Assembly (NCBI RefSeq): GCF_042681745.1
Contig: NZ_JBHUGF010000011.1
Location: forward strand, 62,001-126,000
Length of the DNA: 64,000 nt
Direction of reading: 5' to 3'
Origin: Saccharibacillus nicotianae
Lineage (GTDB): Bacteria > Bacillota > Bacilli > Paenibacillales > Paenibacillaceae
Shown here: positions 26,101 to 34,661 of the stretch, in pieces
Position numbering within the stretch: position 1 is the stretch's first letter
Layout: the number at the start of each line of letters is the position of its first letter
Program-made: the position numbers and the translations under genes
Notes under the pieces: generated by a model
What the model was told of the DNA's origin: nothing
The model's database searches: none
What the model saw: the letters and a program-made list of their open reading frames with translations, nothing else

Positions 26101-27089
26101 TGAACGAAGATCGTCAATTTACGATACGTCCTTTGCAAAAGGATAATGCAATACAAGCAGTACAAGATCGTGTACAAAAAGATAGTCTGGTACAGACTGC
26201 GATCGGCAATGGAACTGTACAGGTGATCGGTACTCCTGTACAGATCGATACGAATGTACAAGGATCAGCAGTGAATCTAGTTCTTCCTTTACCAGAGCAA
26301 TCTTTGCCAGCATCGACAACAGATCGTCAGGCATTTCTAAATCTTTTAATGATCTATATCGAGCATAGCGATGGAACGAAAGAACTGATACAGCCTACCG
26401 TAGTGTCGGAAGCCAATACACCATCCGCGCTACAATTTAAGGTCAGCAAATTCAGTACATTTACGATTGTTCATCTAGAGCCTTCTCTGCCGACTAGCAA
26501 AGAAGTAGACAGTGCTCCGGTAACAGAATCGTATATGCAAGGATATCCTAACGGAACTTTCCAACCAGGTGGCAAAGTGACACGTGCAGAGTTAGCTTCT
26601 ATTCTTTTCCGTCTGGGAGGAGATTCATTAGCATCATCAAGTGTATCGAATCAGATACCAACGTATACGGATGTAGTGGCTGGCAAATGGAGTACCAAAG
26701 CGATCCAAGCAGTGACCAGCGCAGGTTGGATGCAAGGGGATAGTCCGAACACATTTGCACCAGAACGTCCGATCACTAGAGCTGAAATCGCAACCGTTAT
26801 CGCACGTTGGATGAAGCTTAGTGGAACAGGAGCAACTTTTGCAGATACCCAAGGGCACTGGGCGACTACAGCCATTGCTCAAGTAGAACAAGCTGGTTAC
26901 ATGCAAGGAATGCCAGATGGAACATTCAAGCCTAATCAGACATTAAGTCGTGCGGAAGCAGTGACTTTGTTCAATCGGATATTGAAGATAGCGCCTGTAA
27001 CAGGTACAACAGTGTCAACATGGTCAGATGTTCCAGTATCTCACTGGGCATTTGCAGATATTATGGCTGCAACAGCAAAGACTCCGTAA
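23172..27089 (+). CDS. SLH-anchored GH53 endo-beta-1,4-galactanase with CBM and Ig-like modules
   Basis: About 1305 residues, exported. Order: signal peptide (to about 30), a CBM61-like beta-sandwich (about 35-200), a GH53 barrel (about 215-590) with acid/base E356 in QVGNETN and nucleophile E454 in VAETSY, a Big_4-type Ig-like domain (about 600-670), a second CBM61-like module (about 675-815), a Pro/Thr linker, an unassigned beta domain, and SLH repeats at the C-terminus that bind it to cell-wall polysaccharide. It cleaves galactan side chains of rhamnogalacturonan I. The start is TTG 23172, seven bases after AAAGGGGA; the upstream ATG 23118 lacks a site and would bury the signal peptide. 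A cre-like box lies upstream. Confidence 0.92.
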   Translation: MKRDKKIASLLLIVVMMIGLLPIHLTPALAADTHDNVLIQNGGFESDFWNDQSWQVDSSDWQFIDIQRYAYANDSFITPSEDTYAFKYWISDQSTIDQQVTVSQKVPTLSAGSYELSVQSMGGAGAEAGHVLLFAGNEQSKEVATTGYNQWGTVTLKFVLTEPTSALKIGAKITGGAGAWGYIDAVKLKQTSTDTATPVTADIFVQKVQGLKSDFIKGVDVSSIISLEQSGVRFYNEQGIEQDIFTTLKQSGVNYVRVRIWNDPYTADGKGYGGGDNDLTKAIQMGKRATANGMKLLVDFHYSDFWADPGKQHTPKAWENLSLADKEQAVYTYTKTSLQQMIDAGIDVGMVQVGNETNQSFIGENNWVNISKLFNQGSQAIRAVDPHILIALHFTNPETPGRYLSYAKALSEQGVDYDVFASSYYPFWHGTLSNLTSVLKQVADTYGKKVMVAETSYTYTAEDGDGHENTAPRSSGQTLDYPISVQGQATSVRNVINAVSQVGDAGIGVFYWEPAWLPVGPKENLEQNKKLWEQYGSGWASSYAAEYDPDDAGKWYGGSAVDNQALFDFAGHPLPSLNVFKYVNTGAVAALKVDQIQTVNITANAGDPITLPTVVTATYNDGSTGTLSVNWDQQALQEAISKGAGQYTITGTTTIGGHVAQAILDIRRPNLLLNGGFEQNDRSMWKITYGDGSAPHTDFQNKASDAKSGQYSLHFYSADGVNFKVQQTVQGLKPGYYHLSMSIQGGEANLSKMALFASTGGQEVQAETGVKGWVQWNQPELKEIKVTDGMLTAGATIQAGGGAWGSLDDFYLTFVRELDATTPDSGTTPTPVPNPVPSPEPTPSPSPVPTPTTGHSSSKGGGGSSVATENITAYVDGGANSTSLANMTIKRTTLADGTKKDIVNYEASQAQETVQQVKATGKSTIRLVMPDANNEVSELQFGLPQATAQILADNQINLEVYTHHVQLSLPVSTLSTVNEDRQFTIRPLQKDNAIQAVQDRVQKDSLVQTAIGNGTVQVIGTPVQIDTNVQGSAVNLVLPLPEQSLPASTTDRQAFLNLLMIYIEHSDGTKELIQPTVVSEANTPSALQFKVSKFSTFTIVHLEPSLPTSKEVDSAPVTESYMQGYPNGTFQPGGKVTRAELASILFRLGGDSLASSSVSNQIPTYTDVVAGKWSTKAIQAVTSAGWMQGDSPNTFAPERPITRAEIATVIARWMKLSGTGATFADTQGHWATTAIAQVEQAGYMQGMPDGTFKPNQTLSRAEAVTLFNRILKIAPVTGTTVSTWSDVPVSHWAFADIMAATAKTP

Positions 27090-27114
27090 AAACAATAAAA
27101 TAAGATGATCAACA

Positions 27115-27147
27115 AACGTTCTGGCTCTATGCTGGAACGTTTTTTTA
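27115..27147 (+). terminator. intrinsic terminator after GH53
   Basis: AACGTTC and GAACGTT arms (with a GC/GC inner pair) around a short loop are followed by seven T. Confidence 0.7.
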
Positions 27148-27168
27148 TAAAATAGTTTTAAACTTTAC

Positions 27169-27197
27169 TTGAAATAAAACCGTCCAGACGGTATAGT
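27169..27197 (+). promoter_or_regulatory. TetR-controlled promoter
   Basis: TTGAAA (27169-27174), a 17-bp spacer and TATAGT (27192-27197). The palindrome ACCGTC-CA-GACGGT (27179-27192) fills the spacer, so the TetR protein encoded next can block polymerase: a self-regulated efflux operon. Confidence 0.75.
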
Positions 27198-27213
27198 AAA
27201 GTGGGTGATAACA

Positions 27214-27762
27214 ATGACAACTAAAAAAGAGTTAAAAAAAGACATGATTCTCAAAGCCGCTTCTCAAGTAGTGCGTGAAGAAGGCGTAGACAAATTAACG
27301 TTAGAAGCTGTAGCCAAACAAGCAGGCATTAGTAAAGGTGGACTACTGTATCATTTTCCGAACAAAGAAGAATTGATTTTGGGGATGGTGGAACGTCTGT
27401 CGAATCATTTTGTCGGAGAATTACATGAACGAGCAGAACATGATCCTGATCCAAAAGGAAAATGGACACGCGCTTATGTAGAGACTTCATTTTCAGAAGA
27501 GCAGGATGTAGATGGACTATATACAGCCCTCTCAGCCGCTCACTTTACCCATCCTAAAATGCTCAAATTACTGCAAGAAGATTACAAAGATATTCAGCAT
27601 AAACTAGAGCATGATGAGCTTGATCCGGTACGTGCAACAATGGTGCGATTAGTTGTAGATGGATTGTGGTTTGCAGGTATGTTTAATTTGGCTCCACCTG
27701 ATGCCAAGTTACAAAAGCAGATTATTGAAAAACTAGGAAATGATATAAAGGAGCAATCATAA
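27214..27762 (+). CDS. TetR family repressor of the adjacent SMR gene
   Basis: 182 residues. The N-terminal TetR HTH reads LEAVAKQAGISKGGLLYHFPNKEEL; the rest is the helical ligand-binding and dimerisation domain. The start is ATG 27214, preceded by GGGTG; the in-frame GTG at 27205 lies within that site. It overlaps the SMR gene by one base (TAATG), so both are made from one message. The palindrome in its promoter is the likely operator. It is arranged like the Bacillus yvdT-yvdSR type of locus, but with one SMR gene only. Confidence 0.9.
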   Translation: MTTKKELKKDMILKAASQVVREEGVDKLTLEAVAKQAGISKGGLLYHFPNKEELILGMVERLSNHFVGELHERAEHDPDPKGKWTRAYVETSFSEEQDVDGLYTALSAAHFTHPKMLKLLQEDYKDIQHKLEHDELDPVRATMVRLVVDGLWFAGMFNLAPPDAKLQKQIIEKLGNDIKEQS

Positions 27763-28133
27763 TGGCTTATCTTTTTTTGGCAATTTCGATTATAGGTGAA
27801 TTGATTGGAACATCGATGCTCAAAGCTTCTGAAGGATTTACCAAGTTATATCCAACATTGCTGACGATTGTTGCGTTTGTGGTATCATTTTACTTTATTT
27901 CGTTAACGCTCAAAACGTTGCCACTTAATATGACGTATGCGATCTGGTCGGGTGTAGGAGCTGTAGCGACAGCATTGATCTCTGTACTGATCTGGAAAGA
28001 AAAGATCAATACAGGAAGTGTTGTAGGCATAGCGCTTATCGTTGTTGGAGTCGTGGTATTGAATCTATTCGGTGCAGGACACGGTGAAGCAAAAGGAACG
28101 ACAGAAACAACAAGTTCGATCGCTCAGAAGTGA
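27762..28133 (+). CDS. small multidrug resistance (SMR) transporter
   Basis: 123 residues with four membrane helices. The essential membrane Glu is E13 in AISIIGELIGTSMLKAS; the WSGVGAVATALIS and later GIALIVVGVVVLNL helices are typical. A proton-driven exporter of cationic or amphipathic compounds such as quaternary ammonium salts or guanidinium. Only one SMR gene is present, so it would work as a homodimer or with a partner elsewhere. A hydrophilic tail of about 15 residues follows. AAAGGAG lies nine bases upstream. Confidence 0.92.
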   Translation: MAYLFLAISIIGELIGTSMLKASEGFTKLYPTLLTIVAFVVSFYFISLTLKTLPLNMTYAIWSGVGAVATALISVLIWKEKINTGSVVGIALIVVGVVVLNLFGAGHGEAKGTTETTSSIAQK

Positions 28134-28169
28134 AATTCAATCAAAAAATGTGAATCTTATCTTCATCCC

Positions 28170-28199
28170 AAGCCAGCCTGTATCAAGGTTGGCTTTTTT
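28170..28199 (+). terminator. intrinsic terminator
   Basis: AAGCCAGCC (28170-28178) pairs with GGTTGGCTT (28187-28195, one G-U pair), then T's. Confidence 0.8.
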
Positions 28200-28323
28200 G
28201 CTGTTCCTTTTTCAAAAAAGATTCTTAAATAGTGAAGTGCCTTAGATATTAAAAAGGTAGGTATCATAGAACAAACAACGAATCACTTCCTAACTATTAG
28301 GAAACACTATAGGCTTGGTGTAA

Positions 28324-28338
28324 ATAAAGCGCTTGCAT
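28324..28338 (-). promoter_or_regulatory. cre-like site upstream of the PTS operon
   Basis: Read on the minus strand, ATGCAAGCGCTTTAT fits the cre consensus with one mismatch. It lies 27 bp before the regulator start and would place the PTS operon under CcpA. Confidence 0.5.
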
Positions 28339-28364
28339 TAGTATAAATGCGAGGAGGAAATCAA

Positions 28365-30230
28365 ATGCGGAAACGTTACATTAAGCTATTGGAGCATTTA
28401 AAACAATCGGAGCATGACTTTGTGAGTGGGAGCGAATTAGCTAATCTATTTGATGTAACGACGAGAACGATACGCAATGACATCAAAGAAATCAACGAGA
28501 ATTATTTAGATAAAGCGATCATCACTGGTAACACTCGCAAAGGATACAAGCTTGTCGGAGACTTGTCGAATCTCCATCAGAATGAAGATGATTATGAAGA
28601 GCGAGCTTTCCATATTATTAAAGCATTACTGTCACAGACAGACTTTATCACCTATGAAGATTTAGCCAAAAATCTTTACTTTTCAACGCAAACGATTCGC
28701 AAAGATGTACAGAAATTATTACAGACGATTCAAGCCGAAAAGCAAAATATTGAGATCGAAGCGATTATTTTTCAAGGGATTCGGCTCAAAGGAAGCGAAG
28801 TCGAAAAGCGGATTTTGCTCAAAAAGCTGGTGACTGCGGATTGTCTCAAGCGTATGTCGTTAGATGAAGCGCTACAGTATTATTTTGGCGATTGGTTTAA
28901 CGAATCAGCGATTACTTTTATCTACAATTGTATTGAAGAAGAAGTAGCTCGCTTTCAATTATTGCTCAGTTCACAAGAATTATTTTCGATCTGTGTGAAT
29001 GTGCTGATCAGTCTGAAGCGTGTGGAATTGGGACAACCGATTGCAGCACAAGATATGCGACTCGATCATACAAGCTTTGAAGAATTACGCATCGCACGCT
29101 CTATCCTACATCGTCTGACACAGGAATTAAAGATTCCATTTGATGAATACGAGTATCAGTATCTAGGGTATCTGCTGATCGCGCTACAGATTCTTCCGAA
29201 AAAAAGTGAAAGTATCGAACATGAACAATCCAATGAGATTGAAGCCAAAATCAAAGCAGTAATCCAGCATGTTGGAGAGCAATACGGATTTGTCAGTTAC
29301 AAAAACGAAGAACTGTTTGATCGACTACTTGCTCATATTACCAAGTCCTTATATCCACTAAAATATTACTTTCCTGTCGAAAATCCTTTTATTGCTCAAA
29401 TAAAATCAGAATATACCAATGCTTATAATATCGCGGTTGTATTAGCAAAAGAATTGCAATTTTGCTTAAATATCAAAATCCCTGAAAATGAGATCGGTTA
29501 TTTGACCCTCCATGTGATGGGTATTATCGAGAACTCTCAAGAAACCCGCAAACGTATCGCTATTATTTACGGTAAAAATCCGTTAGTGGGCAAGCTGTTA
29601 GAACGTAAGATCAATCTATATTTTCCGAATATCAAAATCGATAGTCTGCTCGCCAATCATGAGATTCATCTTCTACCTGAAGGGATTGAGACGATTATCA
29701 CCACAAGCGAGATTGCCGAGCAACATCATCTAGATGCTCAAAATATTATTGTCGTGAGTGAAATGATTACCAGTGAAGATATGAAAAATATTTCGATTCA
29801 GTTAAATCGCGGATTATTGAAATATTACTTATCGCCAAATGATCTCTTTTTCTTAGATGAAGATCAACCTACCGATTTATTGAAAACCCTTACAGAATTA
29901 GGAGATATTCAACATTTATATACCAGTATTCTGGAACGGGAAAAAATGTCGAGTACCAATATAGGAAATTTGGTTGCTATGCCCCATCCATTTGATTGTG
30001 GAGATAACAAAAAATTACGTGTACTGGTTGCGATCAATAAGCAAAAAATACTGTGGGGCGATAAGATGGCGCAGATCATTTTTCTTTTTATCCCACCCAA
30101 AAATCAAAAGGTGAATAATACCAAATTTTTTGAAGAAATTTACGATGTGTTCAAGCAGACCAATATGACAGAGAAACTACTCAATATTACAAATTACGAT
30201 GAATTTTTGGAAGTCTGGTCTTCCAAATAA
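28365..30230 (+). CDS. PRD-containing PTS-responsive transcriptional activator (BglG/MtlR type)
   Basis: About 621 residues. Two N-terminal HTH domains are seen (VSGSELANLFDVTTRTIRND and ITYEDLAKNLYFSTQTIRKD), then two PRD domains whose histidines are phosphorylated by PTS proteins, an EIIB-like region (RIAIIYGKNPLVGKLL, lacking the usual Cys) and a C-terminal EIIA-like domain with His in VAMPHPFD. It senses PTS flux and activates the downstream genes. The start is ATG 28365, with GAGGAGG upstream; ATG 28347 precedes that site. First gene of the operon with aldolase and EIIABC. Confidence 0.92.
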   Translation: MRKRYIKLLEHLKQSEHDFVSGSELANLFDVTTRTIRNDIKEINENYLDKAIITGNTRKGYKLVGDLSNLHQNEDDYEERAFHIIKALLSQTDFITYEDLAKNLYFSTQTIRKDVQKLLQTIQAEKQNIEIEAIIFQGIRLKGSEVEKRILLKKLVTADCLKRMSLDEALQYYFGDWFNESAITFIYNCIEEEVARFQLLLSSQELFSICVNVLISLKRVELGQPIAAQDMRLDHTSFEELRIARSILHRLTQELKIPFDEYEYQYLGYLLIALQILPKKSESIEHEQSNEIEAKIKAVIQHVGEQYGFVSYKNEELFDRLLAHITKSLYPLKYYFPVENPFIAQIKSEYTNAYNIAVVLAKELQFCLNIKIPENEIGYLTLHVMGIIENSQETRKRIAIIYGKNPLVGKLLERKINLYFPNIKIDSLLANHEIHLLPEGIETIITTSEIAEQHHLDAQNIIVVSEMITSEDMKNISIQLNRGLLKYYLSPNDLFFLDEDQPTDLLKTLTELGDIQHLYTSILEREKMSSTNIGNLVAMPHPFDCGDNKKLRVLVAINKQKILWGDKMAQIIFLFIPPKNQKVNNTKFFEEIYDVFKQTNMTEKLLNITNYDEFLEVWSSK

Positions 30231-30248
30231 CCCTTAGGAGGCAATCAA

Positions 30249-31127
30249 ATGTTAATCAATATGAGAGATTTACTAAAAGTGGCGTACGAGAATAAATTTG
30301 CAGTCGGTTCTTTTAATGTAGCGAATAGTGAGTTTGTCAAAGTAGTTATCAATGCCGCAGAAGCACAAAATTCTCCTGCTATTATGCAGATTCACCCGAA
30401 TGAAATTGATCTAGTGACAGATAGTTTTGTCGCTTATGTACGTGAAGCCGCCTCCAAATCGAAAGTTCCATTTGTGATCCATCTCGATCATGGAGCAAGT
30501 ATCAAAGATATTACACGCTCAATTCGTAACGGTTATACATCCGTCATGATGGATGCTTCCCATTTACCATTTGAAGAAAATATTGCAGCTACTCGTGAAG
30601 CGGTAGAATTAGCGCATCTTGTTGATGTTTCTGTAGAAGGTGAGCTAGGAACGATCGGTAGTAATGAAGGAAGCTCTGAAGGTGGAGCAGACGAGATTCT
30701 GTATACGAATCCAGATGAAGCCGCGATTTTTGTAGAACAGACAGGTATTGATACACTGGCTGTCGCTGTAGGGACTTCCCATGGTATTTATCCGCAAACC
30801 AAAGACCATTCGATCAAAATCGATCGACTCAAACAAATCCATGAAAAAGTAAAAATTCCTTTAGTGTTACATGGTGGTTCAGATAATCCAGATGAAGAAA
30901 TTAGAGAAGCAGTGAAACATGGTATTGCCAAAATTAACTTGTCTACAGATATGAAGCGAGCGTTTTACAATCAATTAAGACTGACACTTGATGCGAATCC
31001 AAATGCGTATGAACCTGATTTCTTAATGCCTGAAGCGACTCAAGCGGCGACAGAATTAGTGAAGAAAAAAATGGATCTTTTCGGCTCAACAGGCAAAGCT
31101 CCACTTTACAAATTAGGAGAGCTATAA
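30249..31127 (+). CDS. class II ketose-bisphosphate aldolase (FbaA/GatY/KbaY family)
   Basis: 292 residues, zinc-dependent aldolase. Marks: AVGSFNVANSE at the start, PFVIHLDHG with catalytic-region Asp and zinc His, VEGELGTIGSNEG, AVAVGTSHGIYP with zinc His, and PLVLHGGSDNPDEEI. It splits a ketose 1,6-bisphosphate into dihydroxyacetone phosphate and glyceraldehyde 3-phosphate. Within a PTS operon it is more likely tagatose- or similar-sugar-specific than the glycolytic enzyme. Start codon after TTAGGAGG. No sugar-phosphate kinase is present to form the bisphosphate. Confidence 0.88.
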   Translation: MLINMRDLLKVAYENKFAVGSFNVANSEFVKVVINAAEAQNSPAIMQIHPNEIDLVTDSFVAYVREAASKSKVPFVIHLDHGASIKDITRSIRNGYTSVMMDASHLPFEENIAATREAVELAHLVDVSVEGELGTIGSNEGSSEGGADEILYTNPDEAAIFVEQTGIDTLAVAVGTSHGIYPQTKDHSIKIDRLKQIHEKVKIPLVLHGGSDNPDEEIREAVKHGIAKINLSTDMKRAFYNQLRLTLDANPNAYEPDFLMPEATQAATELVKKKMDLFGSTGKAPLYKLGEL

Positions 31128-31142
31128 AAGGAGTGATCGATC

Positions 31143-33074
31143 ATGAAGATTTCTAGTGTGTTACAACCGGAAAATATCATATTAGATGTCACAGCTACGA
31201 CCAAAGCAGAGTTGATCGATGAATTGGCGCAAAAGTTAAACGATAACGGCTATTTGAGCGATATCCAGCAATTTAAAAAAGATATCTGGGCGCGGGAAGA
31301 ACAGGTTCCTACCGAAGTGGGATTCGGGATCGCTATTCCACATGCCAAGTCTACAGGAGTCAAAGCCCCTGCGATTATTATGGGGCGATCGCTTAGCGGT
31401 ATTAATTACAGTACAGAATCGTGCAATCTGTTTTTTATGATTGCGGTTGATCAACATTCTTCGTCTGAACATTTGCAGACATTATCCAAAATCTCGACGT
31501 TTTTGATGGATGAATTATTCAGAGCGAAGCTGATTCTTGCGCGTGATCGTGAAGAGATTGTACGCCTTTTTGAACAAGCAGAAGAACAAGATGCACAAGC
31601 ACTGCATAGTCATAAAAAGCATGCTGGCAAAAAAATAGTCGGCGTAACCGGTTGCCCTACCGGAATCGCGCATACCTTTATGGCGGCAGAGTCACTAAAA
31701 AATGCTGCTCAAGAATTAGGCGTACAGATCAAAGTACAGACCAACGGCTCAACAGGTGTCGAAAATGAATTAACAGCAGAAGATATTGAGCAAGCAGACG
31801 GCATTGTAGTCGCCGCTGATGTGAAAGTCGATATGAGTGTATTTGGCGACCGTAAAGTGGTTCAGACATCAGTCAAAAATGGTATTCATCATGCCAAAGA
31901 CTTGATCGAAGAAGCGATAGCAGGTAAAGGAGTAGCTCAGAATCAAGGTCAATCCAATCTCAAAGAAGCGAAAGAAAAAACACGCCTCAAACAGCCTAAA
32001 ATCTACAGCCATATTATGAATGGTGTCTCCTTTATGATTCCATTCGTTGTCGCTGGCGGAATATTGATTGCGCTCTCATTTATGTTCGGCATTCATGCGG
32101 CTGATCCGAATAGCCCTGATTATAATGCGTTTGCTGCTTTTTTAAGTACAGCAGGTGGTAGTGCAGCTTTTGCATTAATGGTTCCTGTACTAGCAGGGTA
32201 TATCGCTTATAGTATTGCAGACCGCCCGGGTCTAGCGCCCGGTATGATTGGTGGGATGCTGGCTACACTTGGCGGGTCGGGATTCCTCGGCGGGATGTTA
32301 GCAGGATTTATCGCAGGGTATAGTATTTTAGCGATCAAACGGTTAGTCAAAGGGATTCCTGATTCGTTGCAAAGTCTATCGCCGGTACTGATTTTGCCAT
32401 TAGTCGGTTCGTTTGTGACCGCTCTGATTATGTATTTTGTTGTCAATACACCGATGGCATGGATCAACGTATCCTTACAAGGATGGCTTAATAGCTTAAC
32501 AGGCACGAATGCGATATTGTTGGGTGCTTTACTTGCGGGTATGATGGCATCGGATATGGGTGGGCCGATTAATAAGACAGCGTCTGCTTTTGGACTGGCG
32601 ATGTTTGCGAATCAGATATTTGAACCGTCCGCAGCTCTAATGGTAGGCGGAATGGTTCCACCACTTGGTATTGCGCTAGCTACTACTTTATTTAAAAATA
32701 AATTTTCGATTGAAGAACGTAATGCAGGTAAAGCCGCTTATGTAATGGGCGCATCCTTTATTACTGAAGCCGCGATTCCTTTTGCCGCTAATGATCCTTT
32801 ACGAATTATTCCAGCCAATATTATAGGTGCAGCAATCGGTGGCGGAATGTGTATGGCGCTAGGTATTTCTCTTCAAGCTCCGCATGGAGGTATCTTCGTT
32901 ATTCCGATAGCGGCAAGTAATCCATTGCTTTATATTATGTGTATTGCTGTTGGATCTATCGTTACTGCTTGCATTATTGGTTTTTTGAAAAAGCCGATGT
33001 ATATTGCTACTAATCAAACGAAAGAACAAGTTGATTCTAAGCCAGTAGCTTCAACGATTAAATCTGCTTCATAA
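31143..33074 (+). CDS. fructose-family PTS transporter EIIABC
   Basis: 643 residues, all three PTS parts in one chain. EIIA (1-150) has the phosphorylated His H67 in IAIPHAKS; EIIB (about 164-260) has Cys C171 in VTGCPTGIAHTFMAAE; EIIC (about 285-620) has about ten membrane helices with GASFITEAAIPFAANDP. It imports and phosphorylates a ketose, giving a sugar 1-phosphate inside. The fructose family also covers mannosylglycerate and tagatose, so specificity is open. Last gene of the PRD regulator-aldolase-PTS operon, 15 bp after the aldolase. Confidence 0.93.
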   Translation: MKISSVLQPENIILDVTATTKAELIDELAQKLNDNGYLSDIQQFKKDIWAREEQVPTEVGFGIAIPHAKSTGVKAPAIIMGRSLSGINYSTESCNLFFMIAVDQHSSSEHLQTLSKISTFLMDELFRAKLILARDREEIVRLFEQAEEQDAQALHSHKKHAGKKIVGVTGCPTGIAHTFMAAESLKNAAQELGVQIKVQTNGSTGVENELTAEDIEQADGIVVAADVKVDMSVFGDRKVVQTSVKNGIHHAKDLIEEAIAGKGVAQNQGQSNLKEAKEKTRLKQPKIYSHIMNGVSFMIPFVVAGGILIALSFMFGIHAADPNSPDYNAFAAFLSTAGGSAAFALMVPVLAGYIAYSIADRPGLAPGMIGGMLATLGGSGFLGGMLAGFIAGYSILAIKRLVKGIPDSLQSLSPVLILPLVGSFVTALIMYFVVNTPMAWINVSLQGWLNSLTGTNAILLGALLAGMMASDMGGPINKTASAFGLAMFANQIFEPSAALMVGGMVPPLGIALATTLFKNKFSIEERNAGKAAYVMGASFITEAAIPFAANDPLRIIPANIIGAAIGGGMCMALGISLQAPHGGIFVIPIAASNPLLYIMCIAVGSIVTACIIGFLKKPMYIATNQTKEQVDSKPVASTIKSAS

Positions 33075-33097
33075 GAGATAGAGACACATCTAATTCC

Positions 33098-33142
33098 AAG
33101 AGTAGAATCTTTTACATCCACGTAAAAGGTTCTACTCTTTTG
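33098..33142 (+). terminator. intrinsic terminator after the PTS operon
   Basis: A long stem, AAGAGTAGAATCTTTTAC (33098-33115) with GTAAAAGGTTCTACTCTT (33122-33139), followed by T's. Confidence 0.88.
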
Positions 33143-33204
33143 GTCTATATATAGCTCAATGTATTTCCGAATACATTGTATACCTAATTAAATTTCTAAA
33201 ACTA

Positions 33205-33263
33205 TTGACAGCATTCTAAAAATTACATAGAATAAGTTTGTTCATTACTCTGTACAGAGTAAT
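33205..33263 (+). promoter_or_regulatory. padR promoter and operator
   Basis: TTGACA (33205-33210), 17-bp spacer, TAGAAT (33228-33233). A perfect 20-bp palindrome at 33244-33263 (core CTCTGTACAGAG) starts right after the predicted transcription start. PadR proteins bind such palindromes, so autorepression of the efflux operon is likely. A 108-base leader without other recognised features follows. Confidence 0.7.
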
Positions 33264-33370
33264 CTATACAAAGTATATTTTCGGGGGAAAGACATCTATT
33301 GAGCAGAAATAAGCGACATGATCTATGTCTTTTATAACAAAATGAACGTATAGCGAAAGGATGAAAGCTA

Positions 33371-33913
33371 TTGTCTTTACAAATTTTTATTTTAGGACGA
33401 CTTCATGAACAGGATTACCACCCGTACGATATCAAAAAAAGTATCAACAATGCTGGTGAAAATCTAGTTCGCGTAACAGATGGTAATCTATATTACAATT
33501 TCGAAGCCCTACAGAAAAAAGGATATGTTCAAAAAGTAAATACGGTTCAAAATGACAACCGTCCTGAAAAAACCAATTACGCAATAACCGAAAAAGGCAA
33601 ACAAGCGCTGAAAGATATGATTTACAAAAATTTTAAAAATGCTGACGATGTGCGGTCTTTATTTGCTTCGTTGTTATTTGTACATTTAGTCGATATCAAT
33701 AAGCTTATTTATTCTACACTCGAAGTGATTGAGAAAATCGAAAAAGAGCTGGCGTACTTAGAAGCTAACGTCGATCATCCGTTGCCAGAATACATTTCCC
33801 CAGAGCAACAAGAAATGGCGTTATTTATGAGAGATTACAAATCCGAAAAGCAAAAAATCGAACTGAAATCTTTCAAAACGTTACTTTCATTATTAGAACA
33901 ACAACAGTCTTGA
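33371..33913 (+). CDS. PadR family transcriptional regulator
   Basis: 180 residues. The PadR winged HTH fills the first 85 residues (FILGRLHEQDYHPYDIKKSI, then TDGNLYYNFEALQKKGYV), followed by a C-terminal helical dimerisation part with a Glu/Lys-rich coil. The start is TTG 33371, seven bases after GAAAGGATG; no in-frame ATG exists near it. It precedes an adaptor-transporter-adaptor set on the same strand and presumably represses it until a toxic phenolic or drug is bound. Confidence 0.9.
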   Translation: MSLQIFILGRLHEQDYHPYDIKKSINNAGENLVRVTDGNLYYNFEALQKKGYVQKVNTVQNDNRPEKTNYAITEKGKQALKDMIYKNFKNADDVRSLFASLLFVHLVDINKLIYSTLEVIEKIEKELAYLEANVDHPLPEYISPEQQEMALFMRDYKSEKQKIELKSFKTLLSLLEQQQS

Positions 33914-33993
33914 TCGTGTGTATGATGTAGCACAAAAGGTTCATGTAATAGCTGTAGATTATTCAAAACTTGTAGACTGCTGAGGTGGAGTTT

Positions 33994-34647
33994 GTGAAGA
34001 AAAAGATTATTTTAATCATTTTATTGGTGCTATTGGTAGTGAGCGGTGGAGCGCTCGGTTATTACTACTGGTATCAAGGAAGCCATTTTGTCAAAACAGA
34101 TGATGCACGTATCAGTGCAGATCAGTATAAAGTGATGCCTCAGCTAACTGCTCGTTTAGATCATATTGATGTAGAAGAAGGCGATATTCTCAAAAAGAAC
34201 GAACCGATCGCTGAACAAGATGTCTCCGGTCTAGAAGCTAGTGATATTAGCAAATCCGTTGTACGTGCGCCGATTGATGGCACAGTACTTAAAGTACAAT
34301 CCAAAGAACGTGAAATGGGATCACCCAGTGCGGCAATAGCGATTATGGCTGATATGAAAAATCTATATGTATCTGCAAATATCGAGGAAACAGATATTAA
34401 TCGTATTAAGCTAGGAGCACGGGTAGATATCACACTTGATGCTATCGAAGGTGAAAGTATTCAAGGAAAAGTTCGCAAAATCGGACAAGCTTCCAATTCT
34501 GTATTTTCTGCGATTCCTGCTACCAATACCAGCGGTAACTTTAACAAAGTCACCCAACGGATTCCGATTGAAATTGCATTAAATGTACCGGATGGACTGA
34601 CTTTGATTCCCGGTACAAATGTTGAAATAAAAATCTATACACAGTAA
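33994..34647 (+). CDS. HlyD/EmrA-type membrane-fusion adaptor, short form
   Basis: About 217 residues: one N-terminal membrane helix, then a beta-barrel and lipoyl-like domain (FVKTDDARISADQYKV at the start, VVRAPIDGTVLKV in the middle, IPIEIALNVPDGLTLIPG near the end). The long coiled-coil hairpin of Gram-negative EmrA is absent, as in many Gram-positive members. It would help the next-encoded EmrB/QacA transporter. The start is put at GTG 33994, with GAGGTGG just upstream; the ORF's first GTG (33985) lies inside that site. Confidence 0.82.
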   Translation: MKKKIILIILLVLLVVSGGALGYYYWYQGSHFVKTDDARISADQYKVMPQLTARLDHIDVEEGDILKKNEPIAEQDVSGLEASDISKSVVRAPIDGTVLKVQSKEREMGSPSAAIAIMADMKNLYVSANIEETDINRIKLGARVDITLDAIEGESIQGKVRKIGQASNSVFSAIPATNTSGNFNKVTQRIPIEIALNVPDGLTLIPGTNVEIKIYTQ

Positions 34648-34661
34648 AAGGAGGAGTCCAT

